From: Noviherbaspirillum sp. Root189
GTDB taxonomy: Bacteria; Pseudomonadota; Gammaproteobacteria; Burkholderiales; Burkholderiaceae_D
Direction: 5' to 3'
Assembly: GCF_001428545.1 (NCBI RefSeq)
Contig: NZ_LMHZ01000028.1
Location: 1 to 45,443 of the forward strand
Length of the DNA stretch: 45,443 bases
Position numbers and translations under genes: made by a program
In this document: positions 26,396 through 34,538 of the stretch, one piece after another
Layout of the letters: the number at the start of each line of letters is the position of its first letter
How positions within the stretch are numbered: position 1 is the first letter of the stretch
Notes under the pieces: model-generated
Databases searched by the model: none
Told to the model about the DNA's origin: nothing
What the model saw: the letters and a program-made list of their open reading frames with translations, nothing else

Positions 26396-26785
26396 TCACG
26401 AGGCCAGTACCGCATACCAAACTGCAGGTACAGCTTGCCCATGAACGTTCAATGTATCGAGTAAAAACTGGCCCTTACGAAGACGGTGCACAAGCTCGAT
26501 GCCGGCGATCGTCGTCGCTGCCTATTTGAAGCGTTTGAGGCCCAATATGGGCTCGATACGCATTTTCACGTGTAGAAAGGCCTTGACGGCAGCGACATTG
26601 CGGCGCGGGCTCAACCGGAACCAACTGTCCTGCCCTTTCGATCCACAGCCCGGTATAGATAGACCCATTGGTCTTTTATCTTCACATAGGTGTCATCGAC
26701 GCCCCAGGAGGAACTGGCACCAGCAGCATGCCGTTTCCAGCGCTTCTCGAACTCGGGCACGAAGTAGCGCGCGCGACAACCTGGA
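26396..26785 (-). mobile_element. IS6-family transposase remnant, frameshifted and internally deleted
   Basis: Minus-strand coding matches the IS6/IS26 transposase family: RARYFVPEFEKRW, then WGVDDTYVKIKDQW and VYLYRAVDRKG with the first catalytic Asp. A one-base loss near 26630 shifts the frame to FRLSPRRNVAAVKAFL. The central part with the second Asp and the Glu is deleted, and the sequence jumps to MRIEPILGLKRFK, a stop codon, then TTIAGIELVHRLRKGQF, ending at 26396. The N-terminal 70 or so residues are also missing. Its right edge interrupts the PAS-domain gene near 26786. The element is dead. Confidence 0.65.
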
Positions 26786-27218
26786 AACGCAGGGAATTGT
26801 CGCGTTCAGCATCCTGTCTCAGCTTGCGCTCTGAAGTATCGACGCAGGTCACGGCCACGCCGGAGGCGGACGGCAGAATGTGCAACTCCTTCCATCTCTT
26901 GCGGGCTGGGTCGTACAGCTCGAAGGCGCACGGGCTCGATTGCTCGACGGCGACTCTAGCTTGGGTTTCGTATGCTGTTCCGCGCAATTGTGGGCATTCG
27001 TCCCAAATGCACTTGCCCAGCAACTCGGCGCGGGACCGTCCTAGGTATTCTTCGGTCTCCGCGTTCACATAGGTGAAATGCCAGTGCCTGTCCAGCGTGA
27101 AAAACACTTCGGTCAGGCTTTCTACCGCGCTGACCAGCTCGCTCCAGCCAGTTGGCAATGCCTGCGTTGGCTGACATCCTTCGCAGGGCAGGGAATAAGA
27201 TTCACCGGTATTGTCCAT
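26786..27218 (-). pseudogene. PAS-domain signalling protein, C-terminus lost at the IS6 remnant
   Basis: About 140 codons of a PAS-domain protein: LTEVFFTLDRHWHFTYVN is the usual PAS start, followed by GRSRAELLGKCIW and WKELHILPSASGVAVTCVD, then a linker ERKLRQDAERD that would lead into an output domain such as a histidine kinase or diguanylate cyclase. Coding for this protein ends near 26790, where the frame runs into the IS6 remnant; the next 35 residues in frame are IS6 DNA read out of frame. The output module is therefore lost. The start ATG at 27218 has no clear ribosome site. It could still make a PAS-only protein, but I consider it a disrupted gene. Confidence 0.6.
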
Positions 27219-27889
27219 GCTGTAGAGTCATGCGTTGCTTCGGCTCAACACACCTAAGATTTAGAGAAGCCTGCAAAAAAAACGGTTCCCATCCCGACGC
27301 GCGTGCACAATGAAGACAGGCACAACCGTTGCCTCAAGAAACCGGCCTTCGGACGGGAACATGCTGGACTACAATTCAGCGTTGGTAATATTCCGCTGCT
27401 TACATGTTTTTAATCAATTCCATGGCGGTTTCGGACTAAATTGGGTAGCAGGTCATCGGCTATTAATTAGTAACATTCCACAAGACGTTTCACAATTAAA
27501 ACCCGCGATAAGCTGATGGGAAAGTTGCAGCATGGAGGTGCTCGCTCTCCACGGTAATGAGGCATTGATATGTCGTGACCTTACGCACCAGAATAGATTC
27601 CTCGTTATAGAGCATTTCCCTTTCCGTTAGCAGACCCTGACTATATTGACATCCATTTCGGGAGCTAAAGGAACTCAAAAACGTGCTGCGACTCCTATCA
27701 TATAGGTGGTCCTTCCTTCACGGCGAAAGTAGTAATGTAGTAGTCTGATGTCATATTGAAATAGGAGTCCTTTATCAACTTGAGTAGTCTATTATTTTGT
27801 TGCGAAACAGGAGTATTTGCTCCTTGCCACAAGAAGGATTTAGGGACCACCCTTTCGTTTTGTTCCTGGTCACATCTAGCCCGGCACCT
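27219..27889. other. 671-base gene-poor stretch
   Basis: AT-rich DNA between the PAS fragment and IS debris. I see no supported gene, only short open frames without ribosome sites. Near its right end is the terminator-like hairpin at 27880-27913. Confidence 0.4.
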
Positions 27890-27913
27890 TTAAAGGCTCC
27901 GGGTTTTTATTTT
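27880..27913 (+). terminator. Rho-independent-type terminator without a visible gene
   Basis: CCCGG (27880-27884) pairs with CCGGG (27899-27903), with an inner CCTT/AAGG helix, followed directly by TTTTTATTTT (27904-27913). The T-run is on the plus strand, but no rightward gene lies upstream, so it may be left from a deleted gene or sit in the end of the neighbouring IS3 remnant. Confidence 0.5.
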
Positions 27914-28275
27914 CAAAACATAGATGTTGTTTGCTGTTTCATGCCGTCCCTGCTTTGGTGAAGATGACCTGCTCATCCATACTAGCAACGATAGATTCGA
28001 TTGTGACCGCATTCCTCCCCCCAAATCACGCAGGTCCTCGTGTACCTTGCGATAGCCGTACACTGCTCCACTTTCCAGCCAAGATTGTTTGATGTGCCCA
28101 AACAGACGCCGGTTTTCGATACTGCGTCTGGAGGCCGGGTTTGTACGCCAGACGTAATAACCGCTCAGATGCACAACCATCATCTTGCACAGCCGTCGTA
28201 TTGAATGCTGTGCTTCATGTGCGCGGATGAATGCGTACGTCACCCGGACGTCTTGGCAAAGTACGCGGCGGTAGA
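27890..28275 (-). mobile_element. IS3-family remnant (OrfA end and OrfB N-terminus)
   Basis: From about 28275 leftward the code reads the end of an OrfA (TAAYFAKTSG, stop), then an overlapping GTG start of OrfB at 28243: TYAFIRAHEAQHSIRRLC, then SGYYVWRTNP, ENRRLFGHIKQSW and AVYGYRKVHEDLRDL. At the C-run 28017-28022 a base has been gained or lost: after it the family sequence (EECGHNRIYR) continues in another frame and meets stops. The catalytic DDE part is missing. It directly abuts the IS30 fragment on its right. This is a different IS3 copy from the one at 496-960. Confidence 0.65.
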
Positions 28276-28284
28276 TTCAACCGG

Positions 28285-28445
28285 TCAATTCAACGACTCG
28301 ACGAGTTTATCTATCGGCGTAATAAAAGCAAGCGTCTTTCTAGGACGTGTATTGAGCTTGCAAGCGATGCCGTCAAGGTCGGCTTGGGAATACGCAGATA
28401 GGTCAGTACCATCTGGAAGATACTGGTTGGGGAACAGCAGCTCGC
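28285..28445 (-). pseudogene. IS30-family transposase C-terminal fragment
   Basis: The last ~52 codons of an IS30 transposase: NQYLPDGTDLSAYSQADLD, then the family tail LNTRPRKTLAFITP and a stop at 28285. The upstream catalytic part is missing; the open frame extends to 28491 but is not recognisable there. It lies head-to-tail with the IS3 remnant. Confidence 0.6.
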
Positions 28446-28589
28446 ACCAGATCACAACCGGGTTGTAGCGAGATGGATTGGCCGATTCCAATATCAGAAT
28501 GTTTTGGAATGTCTTGAAAAGTAGACGATCAGCTGATGATCTGTTTGATGGGAATATCAGAAAGCCTTAATCTGCTTTACGCGGAGATG

Positions 28590-29627
28590 CTACGGGCGTG
28601 CGAAATCTGGGATGCGAAAGCGCTTGCGATAGGCGCCGGGCGCCAGTCCGGTCGTGCGCTTGAACAGGCGACGGAAGAAGGCAGGATCCTCGTAACCGAC
28701 CCGCCAGCTGATCTCGTCAATGGAGGCTTCGGTTCGCTCAAGCCTGCGCTTGGCATCTTCAATCCGCAGGCGTTGGACATAATCAAGCGGGGCGAAACCG
28801 GTCGCATGCGTGAAGCGCCGCTTGAAGGTGCGTTCGGCTAGCCGCGAGCGCTGAATCATCTCTTCCACTGGGTGGGCAACCGAGAAATGCTTGTCCAGCC
28901 ATTGCTGCGCACTTTGGATATCCCCATCGCCATGATCACGCTTGCCTTCGAAAACGAGATAGGGAGTAAGTCCGTCCTGGTGCCACTGCAGTGCGAAGAG
29001 ACGTGCGACCTCCTGTGCAGCGGTCGCACCGGCGTAACGCGCAATAAGGTAAAGCACCAGGTCGTGCCAGCTCATCGACGCACCCGAGCACACCAGTTCT
29101 TCACGCACGCCAGAGATGGTAAGCACCCGTTCCGGATGAATGGGAACAGCCGGATAGGTCGCCGTGAACGCACCGGCGTAGCCATAATGAACCGTGGCGT
29201 CCTTGCCGTCGAAAAGACCCGTTTCGGCTAATAAGAAGATACCCGAGCAGGCCGAGCAGAGCACTGCTCCGCGGTCGTACATGGTGCGTAGCCAAGCGAT
29301 AAGCGCGGGATAGCGGCCCTTCTTCCAGCCTGTTGGCGATAGCAGCACCGAGGGGACGATCACGATATCGGTGGCCTCAATCTCTGTGATGGCACGCTGC
29401 ACGTTGACAGGCACGCCGCTTGCCAGTCCAAGCGGACCTGTCGCTTCTCCAACGATTTCAAGGCGAAACGGGACGGCTACGCCGCCGCTCGTATCCGGTA
29501 CGTCCATCAGAGCGAACGCATTCATGACATCGAATATCCCCGTCAGTGTGGAGACCACCGCATCGGGCAGCGCGATAAGGCTGACATGGCGTGGATTTGA
29601 TGCGGGTGAAGGCAATGGTGTGAGCAT
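28590..29627 (-). CDS. GlxA-like AraC-family regulator (DJ-1/PfpI plus AraC domains)
   Basis: A 345-residue regulator of the GlxA type. Residues about 15-190 form a DJ-1/PfpI-like domain, including the nucleophile-elbow motif LCSACSGIFLLAE. Residues about 235-335 form the AraC double helix-turn-helix (RTFKRRFTHATGFAPLDYVQ, then IDEISWRVGYEDPAFFRRLF and GLAPGAYRKRF). A strong AGGAAGAGGA ribosome site precedes the ATG. It is divergent from the methyltransferase gene, with a 158-base shared promoter region. The sensing domain probably binds a nitrogenous or small metabolite, as in characterised relatives, but the ligand is unknown. It may regulate the divergent gene. Confidence 0.9.
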   Translation of the reverse strand: MLTPLPSPASNPRHVSLIALPDAVVSTLTGIFDVMNAFALMDVPDTSGGVAVPFRLEIVGEATGPLGLASGVPVNVQRAITEIEATDIVIVPSVLLSPTGWKKGRYPALIAWLRTMYDRGAVLCSACSGIFLLAETGLFDGKDATVHYGYAGAFTATYPAVPIHPERVLTISGVREELVCSGASMSWHDLVLYLIARYAGATAAQEVARLFALQWHQDGLTPYLVFEGKRDHGDGDIQSAQQWLDKHFSVAHPVEEMIQRSRLAERTFKRRFTHATGFAPLDYVQRLRIEDAKRRLERTEASIDEISWRVGYEDPAFFRRLFKRTTGLAPGAYRKRFRIPDFARP

Positions 29628-29785
29628 GGCAAGTCCTCTTCCTGGAGTTTCTCACTTACAAGCATTCCGACCGTGGCACAAACGAACCGATTGAGGGTGA
29701 TTCCAGCACTGTCGCCGTATCGACGGGCGTGCGACTCTGTGCACGAAGTTTGAAACCGATGAAATGACGACAGGAGGCAAGAATC

Positions 29786-30853
29786 ATGGACACATCCGTA
29801 GTTGATCAAACGAAGCTGGAAACTTTTGTTATGCGCGCCATTGACGACCTATCGGCTGGCTACGGAGGCGTGATGGTCAGCCTCGGTAGCAAGCTCGGCC
29901 TTTACAAGGCTATGGCGGGCGCAGGTCCCATTAGTCCAAAGGAGTTGGCGGCGGAAACCGGCTGTGCGGAGCGCTACTTACGCGAATGGTTGAATGCGCA
30001 AGCGGCCGGTGGCTACGTTGTTTATCACGCAGTGAGCAACACATATGAGCTTTCTCCCGAGCAGGCAATGGTGTTGGCTGATGAAGATAGTCCAGTGTAC
30101 ATCCCGAATGCGTGGAAAGTACCGGCATCCATGTGGTTCGACGAAGAAAAAGCCCTCGAGGCGTTCCGCACAGGCAAGGGCGTGGCATGGGGCGATCACC
30201 ATGGTCGACTTCATTGTGGCGTAGCAGCGTTCTACCGTAATGCCTATCGGAAAAGTCTGGTGCCAGAGTGGCTACCCGCGCTCGAAGGGGTCGTTAAGCA
30301 ACTCGATGCCGGCATTGATGTTGCTGACATCGGCTGCGGCCACGGCCACTCATCGGTGCTGATGGCGCAAGCATTTCCAAACTCACGCTTTCATGGATTC
30401 GATACGCATTCGGCCTCAATCGAAGAGGCTAGGCGTAACGCCGAGGATGCGGGCGTTGCTGCGCAGGTTGGCTTTCACAAGGCCAACGCAGTGGACTATC
30501 CCGGCAAGAACTACGGACTTATCTGTTTTTTCGACTGCCTGCACGATATGGGCAATCCGGTCGCAGCAGCAAGGCACGCAGTCGAGGCACTTGCTCCCGA
30601 TGGGACGGTCATGCTGGTCGAGCCGTATGCCAACGATCGAGTCGAAGACAACAATTCGCCGGTTGCCCGACTTTACTACGCAGCCTCAACTACGCTTTGC
30701 TGTGCGCACTCCCTTTCGGAAGGAGGGCACCTCGTTCTCGGTGCACAAGCAGGAGAGGCACGTCTTCGTGAAGTGTTTCAGAAGGCAGGATTCAGACACT
30801 TTCGGCGGGCAGCCGAGACCCCGTTCAACTTAATTCTCGAAGCACGGCGCTGA
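29786..30853 (+). CDS. Class I SAM-dependent methyltransferase with N-terminal winged helix
   Basis: A 355-residue methyltransferase. Residues about 20-95 look like a winged-helix domain (LYKAMAGAGPISPKELAAET, then YLREWLNAQAAGGYV), as found in O-methyltransferase-type dimerisation domains and Rv2258c-like proteins. The SAM-binding motif is ADIGCGHGHSS (about residues 180-190), followed by the acidic residue in GFDTHSASI and the FFDCLHDM segment. A strong AGGAGG ribosome site lies before the ATG. It is divergent from the GlxA-like regulator. The acceptor is not predictable; there are no neighbouring biosynthetic genes to hint at one. Confidence 0.88.
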   Translation: MDTSVVDQTKLETFVMRAIDDLSAGYGGVMVSLGSKLGLYKAMAGAGPISPKELAAETGCAERYLREWLNAQAAGGYVVYHAVSNTYELSPEQAMVLADEDSPVYIPNAWKVPASMWFDEEKALEAFRTGKGVAWGDHHGRLHCGVAAFYRNAYRKSLVPEWLPALEGVVKQLDAGIDVADIGCGHGHSSVLMAQAFPNSRFHGFDTHSASIEEARRNAEDAGVAAQVGFHKANAVDYPGKNYGLICFFDCLHDMGNPVAAARHAVEALAPDGTVMLVEPYANDRVEDNNSPVARLYYAASTTLCCAHSLSEGGHLVLGAQAGEARLREVFQKAGFRHFRRAAETPFNLILEARR

Positions 30854-30977
30854 TGGCGCACATAAGGGGCCACAAAGCGCTTGCATGTTTGCTCAGTGAG
30901 GTCCGCTAGGTAGGTCGGGATCGAGGATGTTGTTTCGCAGCCTACGAGTCACTTAACTAACTAACTAGGAGTTGAAA

Positions 30978-31268
30978 ATGATCATGAAACATTTGATAGC
31001 AGCAGTTGTTTTTTCTACCGCCGGGTCTGCATTCGCCGATGCAACCTATCCGTACGTCGATCATAGCAAGTTCACAGGCACCAAGACCCGCGCTGAAGTT
31101 TATGCTGAACTCGAGCGAGCCTATGCCCAAGGTGATCACATTGCCACTAACACGTCGGAATTCATCGAGTTCAACCAAGTGGATTCGACGCGCAGCCGTG
31201 AGGAAGTACACACCGAAGCGATTCGGGCTTCAAGGACCGCAGACAGAGTCTCGTGGGCCGGTAGCTAA
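30978..31268 (+). CDS. DUF4148 secreted small protein
   Basis: A 96-residue protein with a clear signal peptide: the N-terminal MIMKHLIAAVVFSTAGSAFA is cleaved after Ala20. The mature part has the DUF4148 pattern, with TRAEVYAELERAYAQGDH and a later repeated SREEVHTEAIRA segment. Such proteins are abundant in Burkholderiales and of unknown role, probably periplasmic. The start at 30978 has AGGAG 6 bases upstream; a second ATG at 30984 is possible. It is monocistronic and ends in a good terminator hairpin. Confidence 0.87.
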   Translation: MIMKHLIAAVVFSTAGSAFADATYPYVDHSKFTGTKTRAEVYAELERAYAQGDHIATNTSEFIEFNQVDSTRSREEVHTEAIRASRTADRVSWAGS

Positions 31269-31279
31269 TACATAACGAT

Positions 31280-31319
31280 CCGGTCAGGACATGTGCCTGG
31301 CCGGGGTACAAGCCTTTTT
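31280..31319 (+). terminator. Terminator after the DUF4148 gene
   Basis: CCGGTCAGG (31280-31288) pairs with CCTGGCCGG (31296-31304), nine pairs including one G-T, with a 7-base loop. A TTTTT run is at 31315-31319, ten bases later. It begins 12 bases after the stop codon. Confidence 0.6.
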
Positions 31320-31359
31320 ACATAAACTTTATTCTTGAGTTGCCATATGGGAAGTCTTG

Positions 31360-32061
31360 AGGTTTTGTCGGATTAGCGGCGAAAAGAAAATTTTAGGCGC
31401 AAGGGCATGGCGGCCTCTTATGCGGAACGGATTTTTCCTGCGAGCGCATAAAATTGCTCGGCAAAAGACAGTGCGTCGCTGCCTTTGAGATTGAGCTGGT
31501 TTTTGCGGATCGTGTGCATCAGTTCAATGTCGGCTAGGACGTTCTTGGCGGACCGAAATGACTGAAATCCGAGCATCGGTTTGGTGATGCGCTTGACCAC
31601 GCGATGGTCTTGCTCGACGATGTTGTTGAGGTATTTGACCTGCCGCACCGCGATCGGAATTTTCTTGTCGTCGATGATCTGGTCGATGGCCGCTTTGTTA
31701 GCGCCGCTTTTATCGATCGTCACTTTTTCAGGAACATCGTTGTCGCGCAAGGCTTGGGCAAAGAAGCGCATGGCCGCTGCCTTGTCGCGCTTGGCTGTCA
31801 GCAGAAAGTCGACGGTTTTGCCTTCCTTGTCAACCGCACGATAAAGATATTTCCATGCACCTTTCACCTTGATGTAGGTCTCATCCATGCGCCAGCTTCT
31901 ACCCACTGGACGCTTGTGTTGGCGGAAAATCTTTTCCAACAATGGCAAGAACCGCATCGCCCATCGATTGATCGAGGAATGATCAACAAACACGCCACGC
32001 TCCTGCATCATCTCTTCCAGCTGTCGATAGCTTAATGGATATGCCACGTACCACCGAATGC
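31360..32061 (-). mobile_element. IS6-family element, 5' end cut off by the adjacent IS6 copy
   Basis: The minus strand (31418 to 32061) encodes an IS6 transposase from about its twentieth residue: IRWYVAYPLSYRQLEEMM, GVFVDHSSINRW, then the first Asp in WRMDETYIKVKG, the second in TIDKSGANK, and the Glu in NNIVEQDHR. All three DDE residues are intact. The original N-terminus is missing: the open frame continues to 32122 only through bases of the neighbouring IS6 element. At the left edge GGTTTTGTCGG (about 31361) may be its terminal repeat. The matching right repeat is gone. Probably inactive because the N-terminal DNA-binding helix is replaced. Confidence 0.75.
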
Positions 32062-32867
32062 GGTTCTGTTGCAATAAGCCGGTTCTGCTAGAGTTGCTGG
32101 TTTGACTGCGGAAGAATGCCAATGAATGACGCCTTATGCAAAGTGCTCAAGCGATTGCACTATCCGCTGGAAGTGATGCTGACCTGCGTGCGCTGGTACG
32201 TTGCCTATCCGCTGAGCCTGCGCCACATCGAGGAGCTGATGCACGAGCGCGGCGTGTTCGTCGATCACACGACCGTCCACCGCTGGACGCTCAAGATTCT
32301 GCCAGTGCTTGCCGCGGCCTTCCGTCGCCGCAAGCGACCGGTCGGCAAAAGTTGGAGGATGGATGAGACCTATGTGCTGGTCGGCGGACAATGGAAGTAT
32401 CTGTATCGCGCTGTCGACGCGATGGTGCCACCGTCGACTTCCTGCTGACTGCCAAACGCGATATGGCTGCGGCACGCCGCTTCCTGGAACGCGCCATCGG
32501 CCAGCATGGCCTGCCCGACAAGATCACCATCGACAAAAGCGGCGCCAACACGGCCGCCATCCAACGCATTCAGGCTGAAACCGGCGCGCCGGTCGAACTG
32601 CGATAGGTGAAGTATCTCAACAACATCGTGGAGCAGGATCATCGGGCCATCAAACGCATCGTCCGACCCATGCTCGGCTTCCAGTCTTTCCGTTGTGCGC
32701 GGATTTTGTTGGCCGGTATTGAGACTGTGCACATGATCAAGAAAGGGCAGCTTGAGAGCCGCGACAGGCAAGCCACGTCCGCCGCAGACCTGTTCTATTC
32801 TTTGGCCGCCTGAACGACCGGCACTGCTCACTTTCACCCGTGCCGACTTCCTTATTGCAACGGAACC
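32062..32867 (+). mobile_element. Complete-length IS6-family element (806 bases) with terminal repeats
   Basis: The ends are near-perfect inverted repeats: GGTTCTGTTGCAATAA (32062-32077) and TTATTGCAACGGAACC (32852-32867), 15 of 16 matching. Length near 800 bases is normal for IS6. The flanks (CCGAATGC left, TAAATTAG right) do not match, so there is no 8-base target duplication. The left end is joined inside the N-terminus of the leftward IS6 transposase, so this copy either inserted there followed by deletion of the right flank, or arrived by a replicative cointegrate event. Its transposase is broken (see 32122). Confidence 0.75.
32122..32813 (+). pseudogene. IS6-family transposase, frameshift plus stop codon
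   Basis: The reading begins at an ATG at 32122 (a second at 32116), after GCGGAAGA. It encodes an IS6 transposase: CVRWYVAYPLSLRHIEELM, GVFVDHTTVHRW, WRMDETYVLVGGQW with the first Asp. At about 32420 the frame shifts to continue with TVDFLLTAKRDMAAAR and TIDKSGANTAA (second Asp). A TAG at 32604-32606 stands where relatives have Gln (…LR-stop-VKYLNN). The third segment has NNIVEQDHRAIKR (the Glu) and runs to 32813. So at least two independent lesions inactivate it. Confidence 0.8.
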
Positions 32868-32890
32868 TAAATTAGTTGGATCGTGCGGGT

Positions 32891-32914
32891 GCCGACCGAA
32901 AGGCTCGGCGTTTT
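32891..32914 (+). terminator. Terminator-like hairpin right of the IS6 element
   Basis: GCCGACC (32891-32897) pairs with GG-TCGGC (32902-32909, one bulged C) around a GAAA tetraloop, then G and TTTT (32911-32914). It is 24 bases outside the IS right end and would stop transcription coming out of the element toward the sulfur cluster. Confidence 0.5.
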
Positions 32915-33446
32915 GGCTGAACTCAGATACTTTATTTTAGATACGTGCGCCCGACTCGCCTACTCGGAATAAATGGCAGTAATCGTGTTGATCGGGATAT
33001 TGAATTTTTCCTCCTAATCTACTGGCACGGCCTGCCTGTCAACGCTGGCTTCATATCATTAAACGTTTTTTGAAAAGCTCGGATGTGTTGTTACCGGCCC
33101 TGCAAACGTTGCCTATGCAACCGGCGTTGCCATGTCCAAAAAGCTTAATAACGTTCGTCAGGCAAGGAAGAACCGATGTTACCGTCGAGGGACGGAAGAA
33201 AGGATGGTGTCGATCGTAGTGCTGGTGGCCGTTGAGCCGTCAGCACCGCCACCAGCGATAACCATGGAATCGCTGGCTGCACGAATGCGGGTGGTGTGGG
33301 CAGGCGATACCGGCTTTTATTTATATCGTGTTTAAATTCTATTACCGTAAATGCAGTTATTGGCCTGAGGGTCAATCTGGTCCGATCGTATATTTGTAAA
33401 TCGTTTATGCATAGACGCTAACATTCGTTCGCAGGTGCGATGAGGC
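32915..33446. other. 532-base gene-poor gap before the dioxygenase gene
   Basis: No supported gene is seen. Small open frames lack family features. The DNA from about 33310 is AT-rich and presumably carries the promoter of the dioxygenase gene, whose operator-like repeat follows. Confidence 0.4.
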
Positions 33447-33475
33447 GCAATAGAATTTCCAACATGTTCTATTGC
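33447..33475. promoter_or_regulatory. Inverted repeat just before the TauD-type gene, candidate operator
   Basis: GCAATAGAA (33447-33455) is an exact reverse complement of TTCTATTGC (33467-33475), with an 11-base spacer. It ends 15 bases before the ATG at 33491, so a bound protein or an RNA hairpin here would affect initiation. The same 9-base half recurs at 42723-42731, and CAATAGAA recurs in the LysR palindrome at 5464. Role inferred. Confidence 0.45.
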
Positions 33476-33490
33476 CGATGAAGAGCCCCA

Positions 33491-34375
33491 ATGACAACGA
33501 TTGCCGATTTTCCCGAAGTTGCCTCCAGTATTCACATCAACGCGTTTCAGGCCGCGTTGGGCGCAGAGGTGCATGGCCTGGACCTGTCTCAGCCATTAAG
33601 CGAACGTGACTTCTCCCGTATTCATCGGGCTCATCTTGATCACCATGTGCTTGTATTCCGCGAGCAGCGCATCACGCCGCAACAGCAGATCGATTTCAGT
33701 CGGCGATTCGGAAAGCTTCAAGTGCATGTGCTGCGCCAATTCCAGTTGTCTGGCCATCCTGAAATTCTGGTTGTCTCCAACATCAAGGAAAATGGCCAGC
33801 CCATCGGACTTGGCGATGCCGGCCACTTCTGGCACTCCGACCTGTCTTACAAGGAATTGCCGAGTCTCGGATCACTGCTGCACGCGCAGGAACTGCCTGC
33901 GGAAGGCGGTGACACGCTATTTGCGAATATGCATCTTGCATGGGAGACGCTGCCTGATTATCTGAAGCGCACCGTCGAAGGGCTCACAGCAGAGCATAGC
34001 TACGTGACCAAGTATGCAGAGTTGCAGCGTCGCAGCCCATGGCGGCCAAACCTGACGGAACAACAGATTGCGGAGGTCAAGCCGGTTACACATCCGGTGG
34101 TACGCACGCATCCGGAAACCGGGCGCAAGGCACTTTTTATCAGCGAGCACTTTACCCCACGTATCGTTGGCCTGCCAGAAGATGAAAGCCGGGAACTGCT
34201 CGATACCTTGTTTGCTCACAGCGTCAAGCCGGAGCACATCTATCGACATCAGTGGCAGAAGCATGACCTCGTTTTCTGGGACAACAGATCCCTGATGCAT
34301 CTCGCCGCCGGTTGCCCCGAACAGCAGCGCCGCAAACTGTACCGGACAACTATCGAAGGCGATGCTCCGTTCTAG
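33491..34375 (+). CDS. TauD/TfdA-family Fe(II)/2-oxoglutarate dioxygenase
   Basis: A 294-residue dioxygenase of the TauD/TfdA family. The iron-binding triad is visible as H115-x-D117 (GHFWHSDLSY) and the distal H270 (WDNRSLMH). The 2-oxoglutarate-binding Arg is in the closing RKLYRTTIEGD segment (about R285). TauD-type enzymes hydroxylate a sulfonate or other compound next to the heteroatom, and the product falls apart to sulfite or an equivalent and an aldehyde. The gene opens a rightward set with a sulfonate-type ABC transporter, supporting organosulfur use. Other family members act on aryloxyacids, so taurine itself is not assured. There is no strong ribosome site. The 9-base inverted repeat lies just upstream. 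Confidence 0.9.
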   Translation: MTTIADFPEVASSIHINAFQAALGAEVHGLDLSQPLSERDFSRIHRAHLDHHVLVFREQRITPQQQIDFSRRFGKLQVHVLRQFQLSGHPEILVVSNIKENGQPIGLGDAGHFWHSDLSYKELPSLGSLLHAQELPAEGGDTLFANMHLAWETLPDYLKRTVEGLTAEHSYVTKYAELQRRSPWRPNLTEQQIAEVKPVTHPVVRTHPETGRKALFISEHFTPRIVGLPEDESRELLDTLFAHSVKPEHIYRHQWQKHDLVFWDNRSLMHLAAGCPEQQRRKLYRTTIEGDAPF

Positions 34376-34538
34376 AACAAGATAACGCGTCTGATGGAAA
34401 GCTATGGCGCGATAGTGCCACTTCGGCATAAACACGGTGGCAACCGCAAGGGAGTCCTTACGCCAGAAACGATAGCTTCACGCTTCCTGCTACGCGCAGC
34501 GTGCGCTTTTGACTATAAAAATATTTTTAAGGGGTTAT

